NCBI GenBank assembly: GCA_021613535.1
Contig: CP075492.1
Coordinates: forward strand, 3,968,001-4,032,000
Source: Adineta vaga
Lineage: Eukaryota > Rotifera
Direction of reading: 5' to 3'
Length of the DNA stretch: 64,000 nucleotides
Shown here in pieces: positions 55,626 through 64,000 of the stretch. Position numbers and translations under genes: made by a program. Within the stretch, counting starts at the first letter, position 1, and every line of letters begins with the position of its first letter. Under the pieces are notes generated by a model. The model worked only from the letters and a program-made list of their open reading frames with translations, was not told the origin of the DNA and did no database searches.

Positions 55626-58600
55626 TTATTTATTTATAAAATATTTCTGTAAAGTGTCAATGATAAGACCAAATGATGTAAATGATGAATAACCTTCCTT
55701 ATGAATAAATAATTGAGCGATTTTAAAAAGAAATTCTTCATTATTTTCTAACTGTTCAAGAAGTTTAGCTTTTTCTTCATTCGATAAAGTTTCATTGAGA
55801 TAATAATCAAATAATAAAGGGTTGATTGTTAAGATGTGACCAACACGTTTTCGTTCAATGGACATTGATAGAAACTTTTTATCGATAACAACTTCAGACT
55901 AAAATGAAAGAAAAAATCTTTTCATTCAGAATTGAATTAATTGAGATAATCAATTACGGGAGATCGAAATAGTAGATCAGCAAATGATGATATTGGATGT
56001 ATCAACCATAATTTGTAGGCATAGGATGCTAAGTCTTTTGTGTCATAGAGATATTGAATCAATGAAATCATTTCCTAAAACAAGTTCAAAGAAACGATGT
56101 ATCACCGAAATTTCATTTAGTCAAAACTAAAGTTAAATCATACCTCTTCGTCAAATTGAATAATATTTTCCGATAATATTCTTTCCCATTCACTGTCTTG
56201 TTTGATCATTGTCAAAATTAATTCATTCTTCAGCGATAATCCATGTGATCTACAAATATAAAACAAAGAAGTGATTTTATTCATCATCAAAACATACTCT
56301 TACCCTTTCATTCCATCAATCTGTTCTTTTGACCATGTTTTATTTAGAATTTGAATGAGTGCTTCAAAATGAATCAATCGTTTTGCTCTCGATAAATATT
56401 TTTGAAAAAGTTCACAACGATTTTCATCTGTTTCAATATCTTCTTTTCTTAACTATATAAAAAATTAACCTTATTTTATATAAAATAATTCAGTAATAAA
56501 TTACTTCTGTAAATGAATCAAATGATGATAATAAAGTGGAAAGACGATATTGTTCAAATAGCAACAAATCATCAGATTCTAGATTCTGTTTGTCAAACAT
56601 CTAAAAATATGCGAATCATTCAAATGAAAATAGTCACGGAATTCTAAATATTACCTGATCAAGTTTTTCAATTAATTTAAATCGAACACGTCGATCAATA
56701 TTTTCTGATCGACACATTTGTTGTAAACATGAAAATAATTCTTTTTCATCAATATCATCTAGTGAGATACTTTCCAATAAAGTATTCAATGTTGCAAAGC
56801 TATTTTCATCACCCGATCTTTATTTAGAAAGAAAAATAAAATGTTTATTTTCTTATTGAAAATTGAACTTACCTTATCCTTTCGCTGAGCTTTTCGATAC
56901 TTAACTGTAATATTCGATAGATAGAAATCTCATTAAAAATACTGTGCGTTAAATAAATAATCAAATCCAATTGTTCATGTTGAATTAATAGATCAGATAA
57001 AACTTCTTCTTGTTCTGTAATATCTTCACATTGATCTAATTGATTCAATTCATCTTCAGAATAAGTTCCCGCAAGTTTCAGTAAAGTTTTCAAGCGTACT
57101 AAATATTGAGTTAGCATTTCTTCCAAACTTTTCCATTGTTCATCTTCTTTGGAAAGAATTAAATTTAGAGAAAATTCAAGTATTTTAATTCGTTTTTCAA
57201 TGGAAAGGATGTCTCTCGATGAGATCAAATGAATGAGGAGTATTTTAAAATCTTCGAAAGATGTTATTCGAGGTAATAGATCAAAAATAAATGTTGATGA
57301 AGAATTGAATCGTAAATAACAAGAATAAATCCAACTAGATGTCGCAATCAATGTTGAAGAAGCTTTAACTTGATCAAGAGCTAAACCCAAATTGATGATA
57401 TTAGAATCGTTGCCATATCTTTCAATAAATGTTTCAGGTGATGACAAAAATAATTTGTAATCGAAATCTAAACAATAAGAATAAAATATATGTTTTTAAT
57501 GTGACAAATTTACCATGATTAAGAATGCTAGTTAATTGCTGAATTGCTTGAATATGTTTTTGTGCTTGTGTTAAATCACCTAATGATTTTTTAATATCAT
57601 AAAATAATTTCAATCGTTCATAATCTTTGCCATCCATTAATGGAAATACATTGGTATGTAATCGTTTAACTAAATCTAATTTAACTTGTCGATTCTTTTT
57701 CAATCGTTCTGAACTTAAAAATGGTTTAATTTTCTTTCGTGTTTCATTTAATGATAAGTTTGAACTTGTTAATAAATGTTCAATATATGAATGATGACAT
57801 TCATCTACAGATATATCATATTTGATTGCTAATTGTTCAGCATAATCAAATGATGGATTATCACACATAAATAAACCAAGAATAGTTAAACGACGATATT
57901 CTGAATCAATTTTAAAACGATTTAAATCAATTGTTTGATCTAACTGATTTAAAATCGAATATTGTCGATCTTCAACTAGACGATTATAATTTTCATTATT
58001 TTGAATTAATGTTTTATCAATAATCGATGAAGGTATTGCATGAAAATTTCGTGGAAATGGACTTTTCATTAAAGATTGACAATAGATTGCTAATTGTAAT
58101 GCATATTCATTATCTTTTTCAATCATAAGATCATTCTAAAATTCAATTCAAAACAAGAATTTTATCAAAAGTATGAACATACCTTTGTATTTGATGCTAA
58201 ATAAACCATGATAGATAATGGTGTATCTATATTGATGTATTTGATTGCACTTTTTTCATCTAAAATCAACTATAGATTATTTCTCTTTCGCTTTTATCTT
58301 AGCACTTACCAATTGGAGGAGATTTCAATAATGGAATTTCTTTAAAATCCATCTAAATAAACTATTTGATAGCAAATAGAACAGTAGATAATGAAAGTAA
58401 AACCTGTTGAGAATAATCACGATCATAAAATGAATTCGAATAGTATGAATATGTTGATGTTAATTGATATTCTTCCTAAATAAATAGAATAGTTTTAATG
58501 GAAAGAAAATAATCATAAAATTCTCTACAAACATTTGGTATTGATTGATCTCGAATTAAAATCGATTTATTCAAAACATCACCCAAAAGAATTTCATCAC

Positions 58601-61600
58601 AATGCTGACTAATAAATGATAGTAGAGTTTCATCGATAAATGATGAATTTTTATTAATTAATGTCCAACAACATTTCCATGATGGTCCATAATTTTCTTC
58701 TACCAAATATGAACACAATTCCCAACATAGATTTAAATCATTAACCTATTCAAAAATATCAAGATTTCAGTAGAATAAATGACTAATTCGATGAATTTAC
58801 TTTTAGACAATGTTCAGCAATGTAGAGCATACATTGATATTTTCTATCTTGTTTATTTCCTGTTGAAAGATGTAATGCTAATGAGATTAACTAAAATCAA
58901 TACGATACAATTATGTGATCAAAACAAAAGAAGAAGTTTTACTTTGCTTGTATTTTTATAAGCTTGAGGATTAGAATTAAGTATTGCAGGAATAATTTGC
59001 ATTGGATTTGGATGACGACGGACTAGATAAATTAAGAAATCGATAAATTTGAAATCATGTGTTCGATTTCATACTTTCAAGAGGTGTTATTGAATAATGA
59101 AAAAAATCACAAATATTTTGTGATTCAATAAGATTACGTTCATTCATAACAACCGATGGATCATCAATTAAATCCAAACAATGTCTAAAGAAAATGAAGA
59201 TTTATCAAAAAAAGAAAAGAAAATCATGTTAAACTTTACTTTGCAAGAACAATACTTCGATCTTGACCATTCTTTGCTGAATCAATATAATCTGTTGCAG
59301 CTTGAATAATTAATGGAATATGAAAGCTGGAAAGATTCGAACGAACAATTTGAAAACACTCAATACTATCCGATTTCAATAGACTTGATACAAATAACTA
59401 AATTCAAAATTTGATTTTATCATAGAGAACAAATGACTCGTTCTTTTTACATTGGAAAGTGTTTGTGATGATAGACGATGACGAAAAATTTGTTCAATAT
59501 CACGATAAAGTTCATTACCAGTTGAAATATTCATTTTATGCATTCTATAACGATTTTATACAACTCGTTAATATCTATATTTAATTACAGCTTACTCTTT
59601 TTTGATTGCCGATTGTATTAAAAGAACAATTGCATTTGATAACGATTCTTCTGATTCCTAATGAAGAATACTCAAATTACAACATCAAATATTGCTTTTT
59701 CACGTACCATAACTCGAACCATTTCTGATGGAACCATTTTTACTGACCATTTCATAAAAATTGCACACGCTCTAAATAGAATTCAATCAATTTCGAAAAA
59801 ATTCCGATCAGAAATTCTTTACCGAATCAAATAATCTAAATCTTGTTTTTGTTGAATTAATGATAATAATTGTTGACAAACAGGAAGTTGAGTAATTGAA
59901 TTAACATTAAAAATCAAGTCTTTTACAAATTGATCAAATTGATTTGACGTAAAAACTAACTTTGATTTCAATGAACGGATGATTGGATAAATATCCACAT
60001 CGTTTTGTAACTTTTTAATACAAATATTTTTCAAATATTCATTCGAATGATGATTTAATTCCATAATTGGTAATAAAACTTGTTCAATACGTTTGTCAAT
60101 TTCATCGTCATTCGAATCATTTTTGAAAGTTAAGATTAATTCTAAAATTTCTTCTTCAGACATTGTTTCAATTTGTTGTAAAGATAAATCTTGATCACAT
60201 GATTTGTTTAATAAAAACTCAATACGAAGATTATTGTAAAGACATGAAAATTCTTGAAAATTTTCAACTTCTAATGCACGTTTACATAATTCCAGAGAAT
60301 TTTTCACAAATCCAAATAATTCAAAGGAAAGAATTCTCTCACGGTACCATTGTATAAACAAGGATGGATCAATTGAATGAACCGCTTCTTCTGATTGTGT
60401 TACGTATTTATCACTCCAATCATTTTCTTTTCGATCATCTTCATCATCAATGGAAGAACATCGTGGAATTAAATCTTCATATTCTGTCAATGAAATTGTC
60501 TCAGGAATTTCAGTTAAGATTGATAATAGGTCTGCTGATGATATTGATAGCATAGCACACTCTAAGGCAAGTTTCAATCCATTCAGACAACCTTTCTAAA
60601 GAAAAGCATAAAATGAACGTTATATCAGATCGAATAGAACTAATCTTACTCTTGCACAACGAATGGCAATTTGTTGATAATTCCATTCTCGAAATTTTTC
60701 AAAAAGACTTGGTTGATATTCTTGAAAGACTTGATATTTTTCAATTAAATCTTCATATAAATATAATTTTCGTTTTTCATCTAGAAGTTTTCTTCGATAG
60801 AGAAGAACTTGTTTTTGTGGAATTGTTAATGGTATTGATTTTGCTTGAAGATGATTTAAAGTTAAATTTTCTTCATAAATTGATCGATAAAATGGTTGAT
60901 CAGAATAATATAAACTATTAAATAATTGTTCTTTTGTTGCTTGATCAAGACCAAATCGAATTAATCGAAGTTGTTCATCCATGGTTGAATATAAGATTGT
61001 TGTACATAATTGAAGAACATGAAGACGAGATTGAATTCTTGTTAAATGTTCTCCTATCTGTGATGATGATGAACGTACTTCACGTTCATGAATTTGATCA
61101 GCTAAATCTTTTCGATCAAAAACATCACAAACACGTAATGCACCACCATAATCACCATTTGATATTAAATTTTCAATTAAACGACATGGATCACTATGTT
61201 CAAGTAAAATTAATCGTTCATTTATGGATTCAATTGAATCTTGAAATGAACGAAATAAACGAGTAATGATATTAACATGTTGTTCTTCTCCATTTTCATC
61301 ATCATTATGAATCGGATTTATGTGACAATCGATTAAAAATAATTCATTCGATAAAGATCCGTGACATAAACGTGGCCATGGATTCAATTGATTCGATTTA
61401 TAACGATATTCTTCGAGAGACTTTGTACCTTCATGAAAACTCATTGAACCATCCGAATAAAATAATATTAAAGTCTAAAACAAAAGTACTTATAATTGTT
61501 GATGGGAAATCTTCCTAGGAACAAAACATACCTTATCATCCCAATAGTCAAGATCACAAACGAATGATCGATTTTCAGATATCTTCAACTAAAATTTCAA

Positions 61601-62734
61601 AATAAAATCAAAACAAAGAAGATCCTATGAAAATCTTACATTAACTAGACGACATAGTTGTTCGTTATTCTGATAAAGAACAATTGATTGATTTGATAAT
61701 ATCGCTACAAGACATGTTTCATTCGGAGAAAGAGCTAAACCATAAATATAAACATCATTCTTTTTCTCATAATCATTATCATCTTCTTCTTCTCGAATTT
61801 CTTTGATTTTAATAACTGATGGTTTTGTATCAACAATTTTCCAAACTAAAATTGATTTGGTATTATATGGTACAATATAAAGTTGATTGAGATTTTCATC
61901 AATTATTGCACATGTTATACTAAAGTCAAATTTTTCTTCTGCACACGATGCAATATCATTACTACTCATAACATAACGAATCAATTCACCAGTACGTTTT
62001 AAACATAATAAATCAATAAATCTATTTTGCATAACAAGACGAGAAACAAATCGATTAAAGAAAGATTTGACATTACTCACTGTGATGCATCACTTCCTGA
62101 AAACCACATTTCAACAAATGAATCTTCATGACGATTTAACTAAAACATAAAGAATAGTTCATTTCTATTTCATTTAATCATTTTAAATACCGATTTTGTT
62201 GATAATTCGTGCATTATTTGTCCATCAATAGATGAATAGACACAGACCGTACCTGTCCAATGTCCATATGCCAGGAATTTTCCATTATTTGACCAAGCTA
62301 AACAATTTAAACAATTATATTCGTCAGATTGAATAACATCAAGTGAAATTTCTAATAGAACATCAGATGTATCCGATGATATTATGCATAGAGTATTATT
62401 GATGACTAAAGCCAAACGATTCGATCTATAAATAAGATCAAAATAATGTCTTATCTTGAGACAAAATTAAACATACGGAGTATGAAAAGACACAGGAGAT
62501 GATTTTCCTCCAGTTTGTTGAAGAAATCTTTGAGCATTTGAAGAAATTGTTATAGATGAACTAAACCATTTTCGAAAAGCTATAGAAAGTGAACAATAGC
62601 AAAATGAGATGATTGATTTAAACAAATTTACCATTATTCAATGTCCATGATTGATCCTTTTCTGTTCGACGAACTTTTCTTTCGAATGACCATTGAGCTT
62701 TTTCAATTAGTTCAAATAAATATTCACCAGACAT
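55626..62734 (-). CDS. NBAS: NBAS homolog (NRZ/Dsl1 tethering complex, Sec39 domain)
   Basis: Large peripheral ER protein; in animals NBAS works with RINT1 and ZW10 in Golgi-to-ER retrograde transport and is also linked to nonsense-mediated decay. More than twenty exons on minus. The first are 62632-62734 (MSGEYLFELIEKAQWSFERK), 62477-62579, 62191-62425, 62081-62139, 61640-62021, 61532-61588, 60650-61474, 59823-60595, 59708-59771, 59596-59657, 59451-59544 and 59240-59397, all in phase. The last is 55626-55898. The N-terminal half contains WD-like repeats (CLAWSNNGKFLAYGHWTGTV). The central part matches the NBAS/Sec39 helical region (ISNGDYGGALRVCDVFDRKD, KQVLLYRRKLLDEKRKLYLY, FEKFREWNYQQIAIRCAR). 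Alpha-helical repeats fill the rest. The 3' end was duplicated at 51772-52805. Confidence 0.85.
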
Positions 62735-63223
62735 ACTTTAGCACTTTATTATCAGTATCAATCTTCAATTTGACTATTTTACTTAACAGATTTTGATGAT
62801 GATGATAACTTTTTATTTAGACCAATAAACGGAACTATAACCATAAGATGCCGCTGTATTACAGATGGAAAATTTTCTTATTCTTTTTTCAAATCGAACT
62901 GTGACCTCATATCAGAAAACCGATCGGTTCTAGTTATCATCTATACTTGAGCTTTTAGCAGAAAACATGCAAAAAAGACATGATAGTTCGGTGAATACGC
63001 GACAAAACTATTTTTTAATATTAAATTCATGAAGACGTTTACATAGGAAAAAAAACAAGCCCAGTATGATTATAAGAAACACAATGATGATAAACTAATT
63101 TAAATAATCGTAAGAAAAGATAATCTATCTAAAATGTTCGTAGCACAGGGCGATAGAAATAAAAAAAATCATATCTGTATTAGAAAACAAATCCTTGGTA
63201 GAATGAAGAATAGCATTCTTCAT
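62735..63223. promoter_or_regulatory. Intergenic region upstream of NBAS
   Basis: About 490 bp between the NBAS start and the 3' end of the next minus gene. No motif recognised beyond AT-rich sequence. Confidence 0.35.
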
Positions 63224-64000
63224 TTAATATTTGTCTTCTTCGAATTGAATTGTTCTTCGTTTGTCTGGTGAAGAAGAAGAAGTTAATTCATGATGATTCG
63301 AAAGAATTAATGAAGACTCTTTCACTAAAGAAGAAAGAACACATAAAGGAGTTGAATTATTAAAAGACATGTGAATTACTCGGAATAAAATCATTTAATT
63401 GATGATTTTGTTCATATGATAAACGGTTGAGACGCGTTAACATTGAATTAAGATCATATTTATCCTGTTAGAAAAACAAATTTCGTAGAAGCGAATTGAT
63501 TTTTGTTTTCAAACATACTTCTGTTGGAATTGATGATGGATTTGTGGTGACAGCGGTGGTGTTATTATTTGTATCGAGAATCGTTTGAAATTGTGCATGT
63601 TTTTTCAATAATTGTGCTAATTGACGTTTTACTTGATTATGTGTCTGTAAACTAACTACATTTCTATAATGCAGATAATGTTTAGCATGAAATATCATGT
63701 CGAAAAAGTGAATACTAACTGTAAACTTAATTCTTTTTGCTTAATTTCATTAAGTTTTGCTTCGATTAATTGACTTTTTTCTACTAATTTTTGTGAAAAA
63801 TTCTGATAACGTGATCGATAATCTTTCTTCTCTTTCTGTAATTCATTAACTTTCTTTTTATACTTTTTCAATTGTTCAACTAATTGTTCAATTTTTACTT
63901 CCATTTCTTTTCGATCATTGAAAAAAGCTCGACGAGCATTTTCAATTGTTGTTGTACATTGATTATTCATCTAGAAAATTGAAAAAATATCAATAACTTC
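63224..64000 (-). CDS. Coiled-coil protein, C-terminal part (continues beyond window)
   Basis: Four exons visible on minus, the first starting at 63970 after an acceptor, so more exons probably lie to the right. Exon 63721-63970 encodes a strongly charged coiled coil (KIEQLVEQLKKYKKKVNELQ, YRSRYQNFSQKLVEKSQLIE). The next (about 63520-63664) continues it (VKRQLAQLLKKHAQFQTIL) with an Asn/Thr-rich stretch. A third covers about 63367-63466. A short last exon (63224-63303) is reached through a 51-nt intron and ends FEEDKY. Not assignable to a family; cytoskeletal or ciliary coiled-coil proteins are possible. Confidence 0.55.

Noticed and set aside
60613-61266. Plus-strand frames of about 100 codons
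   Set aside because: Antisense shadows of NBAS exons 7 and 8; the coding strand carries the conserved protein.
1-64000. tRNA, rRNA, CRISPR arrays and telomeric repeats
   Set aside because: No cloverleaf-like tRNA, ribosomal sequence, spaced repeat array or telomere-type repeat was noticed by reading. A covariance-model scan could not be run.

Overview
The window looks like nuclear DNA of a small metazoan, most likely a bdelloid rotifer. This is an inference from an AT-rich sequence, compact genes cut by GT-AG introns of about 48-70 nt, animal-specific families (soluble guanylate cyclase, OATP, ABCH transporter, SUMF2-like protein, NBAS, TSG101, a CFAP90-like ciliary protein), an F-box family with local pseudocopies, and many partial gene duplications. 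No species-level marker can be read from the sequence alone.

Layout. 1-578 is the 3' end of a second copy of the guanylate cyclase gene found whole at 8445-11433. 2068-2341 is a TA-flanked MITE-like element inside a broken hypothetical gene. 3606-6652 is a decayed FLYWCH/MULE-type transposase gene interrupted by a 5'-truncated non-LTR retrotransposon with a 17-bp target-site duplication. 8445-11433 is a beta-type soluble guanylate cyclase (13 exons, 709 codons) and 11996-15613 an Argonaute (15 exons, 939 codons, slicer tetrad present). A TRMT10C-like tRNA methyltransferase lies at 16355-17530 (minus strand).

17.7-27.6 kb is a tandem array of four genes for an unrecognised four-transmembrane protein. 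It is organised as two copies of a two-gene cassette (genes 1+2, then 3+4); gene 4 is broken and gene 3 is a mosaic. An ABCH-type ABC transporter (17 exons) occupies 28000-31259. An OATP transporter (32988-36825) carries an antisense SUMF2-like gene with a KDEL C-terminus inside its large second intron.

38-47.6 kb holds compact genes: a single-pass membrane orphan, TSG101, an acidic orphan, a type I membrane orphan, a TM2-domain protein, a CFAP90-like protein and TMEM167B (kish). 48.5-52.8 kb is a graveyard of partial duplicates (F-box, TRMT10C, NBAS 3' end). An intact F-box gene (53100-55040), NBAS (55626-62734, minus strand) and the C-terminal part of a coiled-coil gene running off the right edge complete the window.

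Exon models were built by hand from GT-AG sites. For every multi-exon gene marked complete except NBAS, the exon lengths sum to a multiple of three. For NBAS the reading frame was followed through the first twelve exons only. TSG101, NBAS, TMEM167B and the SUMF2-like protein all belong to membrane trafficking or the early secretory pathway, but nothing indicates co-regulation. The four-TM array is the least explained structure and the best candidate for something undescribed.
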